Assembly: GCF_023093595.1 (NCBI RefSeq)
Contig: NZ_JALLIK010000107.1
Span: 1 to 64,000, forward strand
Reading direction: 5' to 3'
Source: Thauera aromatica_A
GTDB lineage: Bacteria; Pseudomonadota; Gammaproteobacteria; Burkholderiales; Rhodocyclaceae
DNA length: 64,000 nt
Every line of letters begins with the position of its first letter. Position 1 is the first letter of the stretch. Shown piece by piece: positions 54,041 to 63,630 of the stretch. The notes under the pieces were generated by a model. That model was not told the origin of the DNA. It saw only the letters and a program-made list of their open reading frames with translations, and made no database searches. The position numbers and the translations under genes are program-made.

Positions 54041-55039
54041 CTAGGCCGCTGCCGAGGGCGTCCGCGGATCGATCAGTTCCTCACCGAAACAGCGCTGGTA
54101 GTACTCGGCCACCGCGGCGCGCTCGACATCGTCGCACTTGTTCAGGAACGTGACCCGGAAAGCAAAGCGGATATCCTTGAAGATCAGCGTGTTTTCGGCC
54201 CAGGTCAGCACCGTGCGCGGCGACATGACGGTGGAGAGGTCGCCGTTGATGAAGCCGCTGCGGGTGAGATCGGCCAGCATCACCATGGCGCCGACCCGCT
54301 CCCGCCCTTCCCGGGTGTCGTAGGCGGGCATCTTGGCGAGGACGATCCCCACTTCGGCGTCATGCTCGAGATAGTTCAGGGTGGCGACGATGTTCCAGCG
54401 ATCCATCTGCGCCTGGTTGATCTGCTGGGTGCCATGGTAGAGGCCGGTGGTATCGCCCAGGCCGATGGTGTTGGCGGTGGCGAACAGGCGGAACGCGGGA
54501 TGCGGATGGATCACCCGCGACTGGTCGAGCAAGGTGAGCCGACCCTCGACTTCGAGCACGCGCTGGATCACGAACATCACGTCGGGGCGGCCGGCGTCGT
54601 ATTCGTCGAACACCAGGGCGCAGGGATGCTGCAGCGCCCACGGCAGGATGCCTTCGCGGAATTCGGTCACCTGCTTGCCGTCGCGCAGGACGATCGCGTC
54701 CTTGCCGATCAGGTCGATGCGGCTGACGTGGCTGTCGAGATTGATGCGCACGCACGGCCAGTTCAGGCGCGCCGCCACCTGCTCGATATGGGTCGATTTT
54801 CCGGTGCCGTGATAGCCCTGGATCATGACCCGCCGGTTGTAGGCGAAGCCGGCGAGGATGGCCAGCGCAGTGTCGTGGTCGAAGCGGTAGGTGTCATCGA
54901 GTTGCGGCACATGCTCGCTGCCCTGGCTGAAGGCCGGCACCACCATGTCGGTGTCCAGCCCGAAAACCCGGCGCACCGACAATTCGCAGTCAGGCAGGGT
55001 CGGAAGGTAGTCAGAAGCCTGGCGCTCGGTCTCGGTCAT
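54041..55039 (-). CDS. cobS: CobS-like AAA+ ATPase
   Basis: A 332-residue MoxR/CobS AAA+ protein. Walker A is GYHGTGKST (75-83), Walker B ALVFDEYDAG (about 141-150), and the sensor region FRLFATANTIGLGD. It remodels a partner using ATP, usually with CobT. It is the first gene of a minus-strand cobS-cobT-yjdM set and is divergent from marR-hcr; the intergenic operators at 55212-55267 could influence both. Confidence 0.85.
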   Translation of the reverse strand: MTETERQASDYLPTLPDCELSVRRVFGLDTDMVVPAFSQGSEHVPQLDDTYRFDHDTALAILAGFAYNRRVMIQGYHGTGKSTHIEQVAARLNWPCVRINLDSHVSRIDLIGKDAIVLRDGKQVTEFREGILPWALQHPCALVFDEYDAGRPDVMFVIQRVLEVEGRLTLLDQSRVIHPHPAFRLFATANTIGLGDTTGLYHGTQQINQAQMDRWNIVATLNYLEHDAEVGIVLAKMPAYDTREGRERVGAMVMLADLTRSGFINGDLSTVMSPRTVLTWAENTLIFKDIRFAFRVTFLNKCDDVERAAVAEYYQRCFGEELIDPRTPSAAA

Positions 55040-55211
55040 GGGTCTGTTCCGGTTGGCGGGGGCGGCCAGCGGCAGGATTCCTCCGGTGGCGAATTCAGGC
55101 GGCCTCTCGTCCAGGCTGGGCGTTCGGCCGCATCCGGATGGGACGGACAGCGATGGTAACCCGTCCTGCGGATTTTCCGATCATCCCGCCGGTTTGAAAA
55201 GAGGGCAATAA

Positions 55212-55266
55212 AATTGTTGCCTACACAAACAATTCGGTTGCCAATTTTGTTGCCCTGGTTAACAAT
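55212..55266. promoter_or_regulatory. two inverted-repeat operators and candidate promoter of marR-hcrCAB
   Basis: Site 1 is AATTGTT-N9-AACAATT (55212-55234), perfect. Site 2 has TTGTT-N9-AACAA (55247-55265) with the same nine-base spacer; both begin TTGTTGCC. Their centres are 33 bases apart, about three helical turns. A promoter-like TTGCCA-N17-AACAAT (55238-55243, 55261-55266) overlaps site 2, and the marR ATG is 27 bases on. Symmetric repeats of this length fit a MarR dimer, so autorepression relieved by an aromatic CoA ester is a reasonable inference. Confidence 0.68.
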
Positions 55267-55292
55267 CTGCGCAGAGTCATCGAGAGGATTTC

Positions 55293-55793
55293 ATGCGCAA
55301 ACACCGGGGCAAACCAGCCAACAGCGACCTGGCGGAGGTTTTCCATGGCCCAATGACCGGTGAGCTGGGTTTTCATCTGCGTCGCGGGCAGATCGCCGCG
55401 TTCAGGCAGTTCGCCCGGACCATCACCACCACCGAGGGCATCACGCCAGGCCTTTACGGGATGCTGCAGGTGATCGCCAACAACCCCGGGCTGAGCCAGA
55501 GTGCTCTCGCGGTGGCAATGGACGTGGATCGCTCCTCGATCGTCAAGGTCGTGAACCAGCTCGAGGAGAAAGGACTGATCGTCCGGGACGCCTCCCCGAC
55601 CGACCGTCGACGCTACTGCCTGCACATGACCACACCCGGTGTTCAGGCGCTGGCACGCATCGAGCAGGCCGTGCTGCGACAGGATCAGGATTTTTCGGCC
55701 CGACTCAGCGATGCCGAACGCGGCACGCTGATCGACCTGCTGAAACGGCTTTACCAACAAGATAGTGAAACCCCGGCCAATGTGCGGGAATAG
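55293..55793 (+). CDS. MarR-family transcriptional regulator
   Basis: A 166-residue winged-helix regulator. The recognition-helix region is LSQSALAVAMDVDRSSIVKV (about 69-88), then the wing with DASPTDRRRYCLHMT; the dimerisation helices flank it. It is the first gene of the hcr operon (ten bases before hcrC) and lies just behind two symmetric operator candidates. Its effector is probably an aromatic acid or CoA thioester such as 4-hydroxybenzoyl-CoA; that is inferred from context. Confidence 0.92.
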   Translation: MRKHRGKPANSDLAEVFHGPMTGELGFHLRRGQIAAFRQFARTITTTEGITPGLYGMLQVIANNPGLSQSALAVAMDVDRSSIVKVVNQLEEKGLIVRDASPTDRRRYCLHMTTPGVQALARIEQAVLRQDQDFSARLSDAERGTLIDLLKRLYQQDSETPANVRE

Positions 55794-55803
55794 GAGGTCA
55801 ACC

Positions 55804-56289
55804 TTGAAAAACATCCTTCGTCTGACCCTCAACGGGCGCGCCCGTGAGGACCTTGTTCCCGACAACATGCTGCTGCTGGACTACCTGCGCGAAACCGTCG
55901 GCCTGACCGGTACCAAGCAGGGCTGCGACGGCGGCGAGTGCGGCGCCTGCACCGTCCTCGTGGATGACCGGCCGCGCCTGGCCTGTTCCACCCTGGCCCA
56001 CCAGGTCGCCGGCAAGAAGGTGGAAACGGTCGAATCCCTGGCCACCCAGGGCACGCTGTCCAAGCTCCAGGCCGCCTTCCACGAAAAGCTCGGCACCCAG
56101 TGCGGGTTCTGTACCCCGGGCATGATCATGGCATCGGAGGCACTACTGCGGAAGAACCCCTCCCCGTCGCGCGACGAGATCAAGACCGCGCTCGCCGGCA
56201 ACCTCTGCCGCTGCACCGGCTATGTGAAGATCATCGAGTCGGTCGAGACCGCGGCCGCAGCCCGGTTGTGCGAGGAGGGCGCACGATGA
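55804..56289 (+). CDS. hcrC: 4-hydroxybenzoyl-CoA reductase, gamma subunit (2Fe-2S)
   Basis: A 161-residue iron-sulphur subunit of the xanthine-oxidase family. The ferredoxin-type cluster uses Cys41, 46, 49 and 61 ([11 protein letters not shown]), and the second cluster Cys100, 103, 135 and 137 (GFCTPGM, LCRCTGY). The start is a TTG at 55804 with AGGAGG seven bases upstream, giving [16 protein letters not shown], which matches the Thauera aromatica protein nearly residue for residue as I recall it. It passes electrons from ferredoxin through HcrB toward the molybdenum site of HcrA. It overlaps hcrA by 4 bp. Confidence 0.97.
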
Positions 56290-58595
56290 GCCCGAAATTC
56301 CCCAAGCACGGCACCGTCGGCGTCCGCACGCCCCTGGTGGACGGTGTCGAAAAAGTCACCGGCAAGGCCAAGTACACGGCCGACATCGCCGCCCCCGACG
56401 CCCTGGTGGGGCGCATCCTGCGCTCGCCTCATGCCCACGCCCGCATCCTCGCCATCGACACGTCGGCCGCCGAAGCCCTGGAAGGCGTCATCGCCGTGTG
56501 CACCGGCGCCGAAACCCCGGTGCCGTTCGGCGTGCTGCCGATCGCCGAGAACGAGTACCCGCTCGCCCGCGACAAGGTGCGCTACCGCGGCGACCCAGTG
56601 GCGGCCGTCGCCGCCGTCGACGAAGTGACCGCCGAGAAGGCGCTCGCCCTGATCAAGGTCGACTACGAGGTCCTGCCCGCCTACATGACGCCCAAGGCGG
56701 CGATGAAGGCAGGCGCGATCGCCCTTCACGACGACAAGCCCAACAACATCCTGCGTGAAGTCCACGCCGAGTTCGGCGATGTCGCCGCCGCCTTCGCCGA
56801 AGCCGACCTGGTCCGCGAAAAGACCTACACCTTCGCCGAAGTCAACCACGTTCATATGGAGCTGAACGCCACCCTGGCCGAGTACGACCCGGTGCGCGAC
56901 ATGCTCACGCTCAACACCACCACCCAGGTGCCCTACTACGTGCATCTCAAGGTGGCGGCCTGCCTGCAGATGGACTCGGCCCGCATCCGCGTAATCAAGC
57001 CCTTCCTCGGCGGTGGCTTCGGCGCCCGCACCGAGGCCCTGCACTTCGAGATCATCGCCGGCCTGCTGGCACGCAAGGCCAAGGGCACGGTGCGCCTGCT
57101 GCAGACGCGCGAGGAAACCTTCATCGCCCACCGCGGTCGGCCGTGGACCGAAGTGAAGATGAAGATCGGCCTGAAAAAGGACGGCAAGATTGCCGCCCTC
57201 GCGCTGGAAGCCACCCAGGCCGGCGGCGCCTATGCCGGCTACGGCATCATCACCATCCTCTACACCGGCGCGCTGATGCACGGGCTCTACCACATCCCGG
57301 CGATCAAGCACGACGCCTGGCGCGTCTACACCAACACCCCGCCCTGCGGCGCGATGCGCGGCCATGGCACGGTCGATACCCGCGCCGCGTTCGAGGCGCT
57401 GCTCACCGAAATGGGCGAGGAACTGGGCATCGACTCGCTCAAGATCCGCCAGATCAACATGCTGCCGCAGATCCCCTACGTCACCATGTACGCCCAGCGG
57501 GTGATGAGCTACGGCGTGCCGGAGTGCCTGGAGAAGGTCAAGGCCGCCTCGGGCTGGGAAGAACGCAAGGGCAAGCTACCCAAGGGGCGCGGCCTCGGCA
57601 TCGCGCTGTCGCACTTCGTGTCGGGCACCTCGACGCCGAAGCACTGGACCGGCGAGCCCCACGCCACCGTCAACCTGAAGCTCGACTTCGACGGCGGCAT
57701 CACCTTGCTCACCGGCGCCGCCGACATCGGCCAGGGTTCCAACACCATGGCCTCGCAGGTCGCCGCCGAAGTGCTGGGCGTGCGCCTCGACCGCATCCGG
57801 GTGATCTCCGCCGACAGCGCGCTGACGCCCAAGGACAACGGCTCCTATTCGTCGCGCGTCACCTTCATGGTGGGCAACGCCTCGATTTCCGCCGCCGAAG
57901 AGCTCAAAGGCGTCCTGGTCAAGGCCGCGGCGAAGAAACTCGACGCCCGCGAGGAAGACATCGAAGTCATCGACGAGATGTTCATGGTCTCGGGCAGCCA
58001 GGACCCCGGCCTCACCTTCCAGGAAGTGGTCAAGGCCGCGATGGTCGACTCCGGCACCATCACGGTGAAGGGCACCTACACCTGCCCGACCGAATTCCAG
58101 GGCGACAAGAAGATCCGCGGCAGCGCGATCGGCGCCACCATGGGCTTTTGCTACGCCGCCCAGGTGGTGGAAGCGTCGGTCGACGAGATCACCGGCAAGG
58201 TCACCGCACACAAGGTGTGGGTGGCGGTCGACGTGGGCAAGGCCCTCAATCCGCTGGCGGTGGAAGGCCAGACGCAAGGCGGCGTGTGGATGGGCATGGG
58301 GCAGGCGCTGTCGGAAGAAACGGTCTATGACAACGGCCGCATGGTCCATGGCAACATCCTCGATTACCGGGTGCCGACCATCGTGGAGAGCCCCGACATC
58401 GAGGTGATCATCGTCGAGAGCATGGACCCCAACGGCCCGTTCGGCGCCAAGGAGGCCTCGGAAGGGATGCTGGCCGGATTCCTTCCCGCGATCCACGAAG
58501 CGGTGTACGAAGCGGTGGGCGTGCGCGCCACCGATTTCCCGCTCAGCCCCGACCGCATCACTGAACTGCTCGACGCCAAGGAAGCCGCAGCATGA
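56286..58595 (+). CDS. hcrA: 4-hydroxybenzoyl-CoA reductase, alpha subunit (molybdenum)
   Basis: A 769-residue molybdopterin subunit that reductively removes the para-hydroxyl of 4-hydroxybenzoyl-CoA, giving benzoyl-CoA, the central intermediate of anaerobic aromatic degradation. Landmarks are [10 protein letters not shown] and GAMRGHGT in the cofactor half, [12 protein letters not shown], and the C-terminal active-site Glu726 in GAKEASEG. Length equals that of the Thauera enzyme. ATG 56286 overlaps the hcrC stop (ATGA). The frame is also open upstream in hcrC, which is not used. Confidence 0.97.
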
Positions 58596-59566
58596 ACATC
58601 CTCACCGATTTCCGCACCCACCGTCCCGCCACGCTGGCCGACGCAGTCAACGCCCTGGCCGCCGACGGTACCGTTCCCCTGGGCGCCGGCACCGACCTGC
58701 TGCCCAACCTGCGCCGTGGCCTGGGCCAGCCCGCCGCGCTGGTCGATCTGACCGGCATCGACGGCCTCGGCGTCATCTCGACGCTGGCCGACGGCAGTCT
58801 GCGCCTCGGCGCCGGCGCCACCCTGGAGGCCATCGCCGAGCACGACGCCATCCGGACAACCTGGCCAGCCCTGGCCCAGGCGGCCGAATCGGTCGCCGGG
58901 CCGACCCACCGCGCGGCCGCCACCCTCGGCGGCAACCTGTGCCAGGACACGCGCTGCACCTTCTACAACCAGAGCGAATGGTGGCGCTCCGGCAACGGCT
59001 ATTGCCTCAAGTACAAGGGCGACAAGTGTCACGTGATCGTCAAGAGCGATCGCTGCTACGCGACCTATCACGGCGACGTTGCCCCCGCGCTGATGGTGCT
59101 CGACGCCCACGCCGAGATCGTCGGCCCCGCCGGCAAACGTACCGTGCCGGTGGCACAGTTGTTCCGCGAAAGCGGCGCCGAGCACCTGACCCTGGAGAAG
59201 GGCGAACTGCTCGCCGCGATCGAGGTTCCGCCCACCGGTGGCTGGAAAGCCGCCTACTCCAAGGTGCGTATCCGCGATGCCGTCGACTTTCCGCTGGCCG
59301 GCGTCGCCGCCGCCCTGCATCGTGACGGGGACCGGATCGCCGGTCTGCGAGTGGCCATCACCGGTTCCAACTCCGCCCCCCTGATGGTGCCGGTCGACGC
59401 GCTGGTGGGCGGCAACTGGGACGACGCGGCAGCCGAGACCCTGGCCCAGCTGGTGCGCAAGACCTCCAACGTGCTCAGGACCACCATCACCGGAGTCAAA
59501 TATCGCCGCCGGGTCCTGCTCGCCATCTCCCGCAAGGTGGTCGATCAGCTCTGGGAAGCCCGCTAA
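58592..59566 (+). CDS. hcrB: 4-hydroxybenzoyl-CoA reductase, beta subunit (FAD, extra 4Fe-4S)
   Basis: A 324-residue FAD-binding subunit ([27 protein letters not shown]). Between about residues 115 and 160 it carries the insertion with Cys122, 138, 146 and 155 that binds an additional 4Fe-4S cluster. That cluster is the special feature of 4-hydroxybenzoyl-CoA reductases compared with other xanthine-oxidase-family enzymes, and it supports reductive rather than oxidative electron flow. It overlaps hcrA by 4 bp and ends the operon; the next gene converges 23 bases later. Confidence 0.97.
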
Positions 59567-59589
59567 GGGCACGCACGGCAGGGGCGTCC

Positions 59590-60816
59590 TCAGCCGGCGG
59601 CCGGGGTGCCCGCCGCCGTGCTCGCACTGCGGATACGGCGGTTGCGTCCGGCCAGCATGCCGACTGCGGCCATCGCCAGCGACAGCGCCAGGCACACCGT
59701 CAGCGCCAGGGTCCAGTCCTGCGACCGGTCGCGCAGCCCGCCGATGAGGGGCGGGCCGAAGGCCGCCAGCAGGTAGCCGACGCACTGCGCCATTCCCGAC
59801 AGGGCGGCCGCCTGGCGCGGGTTTTCGGTGCGCAGCCCCATGAACATCAGCGCCAGGATGATGCAGGCCCCGGTGCCGAAGCCGAAGCACGCCACCCACA
59901 GGCCGGCCAGCTGCGGCAGCCACTGGAGGCCGAGCAGCGCGCCGGCGACCAGTAGCGAGGTCGCCAGCGCGACCCTCCGCTGGTCGTGCAGACGCTGGAT
60001 CAGCGGCCCCAGCACCAGCCCGGGGACCGCGGAGGCAAGCTGCATCAGGCCGTGCAGCGACCCGGCCTCGGCCGCCGAATAGCCGCGGCTGGCGAGGATC
60101 GCGGGCAACCAGCCGATCATCACGTAATAAATGAACGAGTTGAGCCCCATGAACAGCGTCACCTGCCAGGCCAGGGGATGACGCCAGATCGGGCTCGCGG
60201 CCGGCGCCCCGCCACCGGGCTGGGCGACCGCGGCCCGCTCGCCGAGCTGCGGCGACCACAGCAGCATCGCCACCACCGGCAGTACCAGCATCGCCAGCAG
60301 CGCACCCGACCAACCGAGCCCGAAGCCGCTCGCAAGCGGGAACACCGTTGCCGAAGCCACTGCGGCGGCGGCGCCCATCGCCAGCGCGTACGCGCCGGTG
60401 ACGCTGGCGATCCGGGTGGGGAAGTCGCGCTTGAGCAGCGCCGGCAGCAACACGTTCCCCACCGCGATCCCGGCGCCGATCACCGCGGTGCCGACAAAAA
60501 GGCTCCACGCCGGCCCCGCCGAGCGCAGCACCACGCCGGCGGCGAGCAGCACCAGGGCCGCGAACAGCGCACGTGCCAGGCCGAAGCGGCGCGCCAGCCA
60601 GGGGGCCACCGGCGACACCAGGGCGAAGGCCAGCAACGGCAAGGTGGTAAGCAGGCCGGCGTGTGCGGTGCTCAGCGCAAAGGCGTCCTGAATCATGCCC
60701 AGCACCGGCGCCAGCCCGGTGATCGGCGCGCGCAGGTTGGCGGCGACCAGCAAGATGCCGATCAGCAGCACTACCGTGCGCGGAGCGGCGGAGGGGACGG
60801 GGCGGGCCTGGCTCAT
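59590..60816 (-). CDS. MFS transporter, CynX/NimT type
   Basis: A 408-residue transporter with 12 predicted hydrophobic segments and the MFS motif region LARRFGLARALF (about 75-86). Family traits resemble CynX and the 2-nitroimidazole exporter NimT. The neighbouring divergent AraC regulator matches the NimR-NimT arrangement of E. coli, which suggests a drug or aromatic-compound exporter. ATG 60816 begins MSQARPVPSA; the longer frame into the intergenic region is not supported. Confidence 0.85.
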   Translation of the reverse strand: MSQARPVPSAAPRTVVLLIGILLVAANLRAPITGLAPVLGMIQDAFALSTAHAGLLTTLPLLAFALVSPVAPWLARRFGLARALFAALVLLAAGVVLRSAGPAWSLFVGTAVIGAGIAVGNVLLPALLKRDFPTRIASVTGAYALAMGAAAAVASATVFPLASGFGLGWSGALLAMLVLPVVAMLLWSPQLGERAAVAQPGGGAPAASPIWRHPLAWQVTLFMGLNSFIYYVMIGWLPAILASRGYSAAEAGSLHGLMQLASAVPGLVLGPLIQRLHDQRRVALATSLLVAGALLGLQWLPQLAGLWVACFGFGTGACIILALMFMGLRTENPRQAAALSGMAQCVGYLLAAFGPPLIGGLRDRSQDWTLALTVCLALSLAMAAVGMLAGRNRRIRSASTAAGTPAAG

Positions 60817-60882
60817 GGGGGCATCCGGAAAAACGTGCGATGCCGCCAAGCTTACGGATTTACCGGCCGGGAGTATCTGGAT

Positions 60883-60899
60883 AGATTGCCAATTAATCT
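60883..60899. promoter_or_regulatory. inverted repeat between the exporter and AraC genes
   Basis: AGATT-N7-AATCT (60883-60899), flanked by GGAT and CCAA, lies 19 bases before the AraC start in the only non-coding part of the divergent pair. It is a candidate regulator binding site shared by both promoters. Confidence 0.4.
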
Positions 60900-60917
60900 C
60901 CAAAAACAGCCACGCCA

Positions 60918-61712
60918 ATGCTCCTCGATGCCTCCTTGCGCCACTTCGACCCCGACCGCATCACCAGCCCGGCGATCGCCCTGCGGGTCGAAACGACCAG
61001 GAACGACAACGAAACTCCGGTGCACCGGCACCGCAAGGGGCAACTCGTGCTCGCGCTGCGCGGCGCCATCAGCTGCGAGGTGCCCCATGCGCTGTGGATG
61101 GTGCCACCCAACTGTGCGGTATGGGTGCCCGGTGCGATGCCACACAGCAACCGGGTCACGCCCAACGCCCGCATCTGCCTGCTGTTCGTCGAGCCGGGCG
61201 CCACCGCGCTGCCGCACCGCTGCTGCACGCTGGCGATTTCGCCCCTCGTGCGCGAGCTGATCCAGCACCTTGCCGACCAGCCGCACGAGTACGCTGCCGA
61301 CAGCGCCACCGGCCGTGTCGCCCGCGTGCTGCTCGACGAGTTGCCGAACATGCCGGTCGAACAGCTTCATCTGCCGATCTCGGACGAGCCGCGCATCCGC
61401 CACATTGCCGACGCCCTGACCCGCAACCCGGCCGACCGCGCCACCCTGCCCGAATGGGCGGCCCGCGTCGCCACCAGCGAGCGCACCCTCGCCCGCCTGA
61501 TGCTGCGCGAAACCGGCCTCAGCTTCGGACGCTGGCGCCAGCAATTGCAGCTCCTGGTCGCCCTGCGCCGGCTGGCCGCTGGCGCCAGCGTGCAGCAAGT
61601 CTCCGCCGAACTCGGCTACGAATCGGTCACCGCCTTCATCACCATGTTCAAAAAAGCCCTCGGCCGGCCTCCGGGGAAATATCTGACATCGCTGACTCGG
61701 ACAAGTGGATGA
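60918..61712 (+). CDS. AraC-family regulator, NimR-like
   Basis: A 264-residue regulator with an N-terminal cupin (HRHRKGQLVLALRG, about 37-50) and a C-terminal AraC DNA-binding domain (about 175-260: WAARVATSERTLARLMLRET, then VSAELGYESVTAFITMFKKA, GRPPGKY). It is divergent from the CynX/NimT-like transporter with a 101-base gap, the usual NimR layout, and probably controls it. Confidence 0.88.
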   Translation: MLLDASLRHFDPDRITSPAIALRVETTRNDNETPVHRHRKGQLVLALRGAISCEVPHALWMVPPNCAVWVPGAMPHSNRVTPNARICLLFVEPGATALPHRCCTLAISPLVRELIQHLADQPHEYAADSATGRVARVLLDELPNMPVEQLHLPISDEPRIRHIADALTRNPADRATLPEWAARVATSERTLARLMLRETGLSFGRWRQQLQLLVALRRLAAGASVQQVSAELGYESVTAFITMFKKALGRPPGKYLTSLTRTSG

Positions 61713-61782
61713 GCGGCACGCGGCCGATGGGGCGGGATCGATGACGTTCTTTGCCGGCTTCCGCACGAAGGGCGGCCCGCCT

Positions 61783-63489
61783 CTATCCGGAAGGTCGGGA
61801 AAGACGGGGCAGCAGGGCGTCGAGCGCGTGGTGCTCGGTGCGGTACTGCCCGTGTTCGCTCAAGCGCACCCATAGCCCGGTGCGCTCGAGCGCATCGACG
61901 GCCTGCTTCTTCAGCCCGCAGAAGGCCAGCACCTGGCCCTTCAGGCGCAGGCGCTCGTGGAGGGCGGAAATCGCGTGTTGACCGGTGGCATCGATGGCGT
62001 TGATGCCGGCCGCGGAAATCAGCAGGAACTCAACTTCGGGCTGGGCCTGGGCGGCACGTGCCGCCGCCTCTTCGAAAGACTTCGCGGTGACGAAGGTCAG
62101 CGGACTGTCGAAGCGCATGATGACCAGATTGGGATGGGGGTGTTCGAGACCGAAACGCTTCAAGTCCCGGTAAGTGCCGTCCGGGTGCATGCCGAGCAGG
62201 GCCACCCGCGGCTGCATATCACGGTAGAGCATCAGCGCCAGCGACAACATGAGTCCGGTGAGGATGCCGTTCTGGATGTTGGGGGCGAACACGAGGGTCG
62301 CGCAAAAAGTGGTCACCGCCGCCAGACCGTCTTCGCGCCCGGCCTTCCATGCGCCGGTCAGCGCGTGAAAGTCGATGAGGTTGGCCACCACCAGCAGGAT
62401 CACCGCAGCGAGCACCGCGATCGGCAGATGCCACAGCAGCGGGGTGAGATACTGCAGGCTCAGCAGCACGCCGGCGGCGGTGAGCAGCGACGACAATCCG
62501 GTACGCGCGCCGCTGGCATGGTTGAGCGCCGAGCGTGAAAACGACGCACTGACCGGCATCGCACCGCTCGCGGCGGCAGCCAGCTTGGCCAGCCCCTGGC
62601 CGATGAGTTCCTGGTTCTGGTTCCACGACATGCCGGTCCGGGCAGTGATCACGGTCGCACTCGAGGCTGCCTCCATGAAGCTCACCAGTGCGATCACGAA
62701 CGCAGCCGGGAACAGGGCCACCAGCATGTTCCAGTCGATCACCGGCAAGCCGAGGGAAGGCAGGCCGGACGGTACCGTACCGACCACAGCGCCGCCTTGC
62801 GCGGCGAACCCGGTGAGCGCCGAGACCGCGGTTGTCGACGCCACCACCAGGAGCACTCCCGGCAAGCGGGGCACGAACCGGCGCAGCGCAACCAGCGCGA
62901 ACAAGGCCAGGCCGCCATACAGCACAGACGCCAGGTGGAAGGGATCGGTGCCGGCGAACAAGTGCCACAGCCCGACCAGAAAATGCTCGGCCCGGGGCAG
63001 CGACAGGCCGAGCAGCGCGGGCAGCTGGGACAAGCCGATCAATAGCGCCGAGGCATTGATGAAGCCGGCCATCACCGGACGCGACAACAGGTTCAGCAGC
63101 CAGCCGGCACGAAGCAGGCCCAGCACCAGCTGGATCAGCCCGGACAGCAGCGCGAGCACGACCGCGAGCGCGATGAATTCAGGCGTATCGGGCTGCGCCA
63201 GCGACAGCAGGCTCGCCCCCGAAAGCAGAGAGGTGAGCGCCACCGGCCCGGTCGACAGCGCCCCGCAGGAACCGAACAAGGCGCCCACCAGCGCCGGCAG
63301 CAACGCCGCATAGAGACCGAGATGGGGAGGCAGGCCGGCGAGTTGCGCATAGGCCAGCGCCTGCGGCACCAGCACCAGGGTGACGGTGACACCGGCGACG
63401 AGGTCGCCGCGCACCCCGTGCTGGCGCCACAGGCGCGGCCAGCCGAGGAACGGGAACGTACGTTCAGCCCAGTGCGGAGAGGCGTTCAT
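61783..63489 (-). CDS. SulP-family anion transporter with STAS domain
   Basis: A 568-residue transporter. The membrane domain (about 25-425) begins with the SulP signature around GVTVTLVLVPQALAYAQLAG, and a C-terminal STAS domain (about 440-555) has LISAAGINAIDATGQHAIS. It moves sulphate, bicarbonate or other anions; the substrate is not determined. No carbonic anhydrase or sulphate-assimilation gene is adjacent. Confidence 0.9.
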   Translation of the reverse strand: MNASPHWAERTFPFLGWPRLWRQHGVRGDLVAGVTVTLVLVPQALAYAQLAGLPPHLGLYAALLPALVGALFGSCGALSTGPVALTSLLSGASLLSLAQPDTPEFIALAVVLALLSGLIQLVLGLLRAGWLLNLLSRPVMAGFINASALLIGLSQLPALLGLSLPRAEHFLVGLWHLFAGTDPFHLASVLYGGLALFALVALRRFVPRLPGVLLVVASTTAVSALTGFAAQGGAVVGTVPSGLPSLGLPVIDWNMLVALFPAAFVIALVSFMEAASSATVITARTGMSWNQNQELIGQGLAKLAAAASGAMPVSASFSRSALNHASGARTGLSSLLTAAGVLLSLQYLTPLLWHLPIAVLAAVILLVVANLIDFHALTGAWKAGREDGLAAVTTFCATLVFAPNIQNGILTGLMLSLALMLYRDMQPRVALLGMHPDGTYRDLKRFGLEHPHPNLVIMRFDSPLTFVTAKSFEEAAARAAQAQPEVEFLLISAAGINAIDATGQHAISALHERLRLKGQVLAFCGLKKQAVDALERTGLWVRLSEHGQYRTEHHALDALLPRLSRPSG

Positions 63490-63630
63490 CGGTGCAGAAC
63501 AATGGGAAGCGCGACGAGCTTACCATGCATCGAAACAGGCTCGCGCCTGCGCGCCCTGGGGGCCAGCGCAGCGACCGCCTCGTTCGAAACGGTCTTGCGC
63601 GCCCGCCGGTGGCAGGGCCGGCCGCCGCCC

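Noticed and set aside
52182..55039. Cobalamin biosynthesis locus
   Set aside because: Only CobS- and CobT-like genes are present; without cobN or any corrin pathway gene a B12 role is not supported from this window.
55212..55266. Possible rho-independent terminator upstream of marR
   Set aside because: The symmetric arms are AT-rich with a nine-base centre and no T-run; operator sites explain them better.
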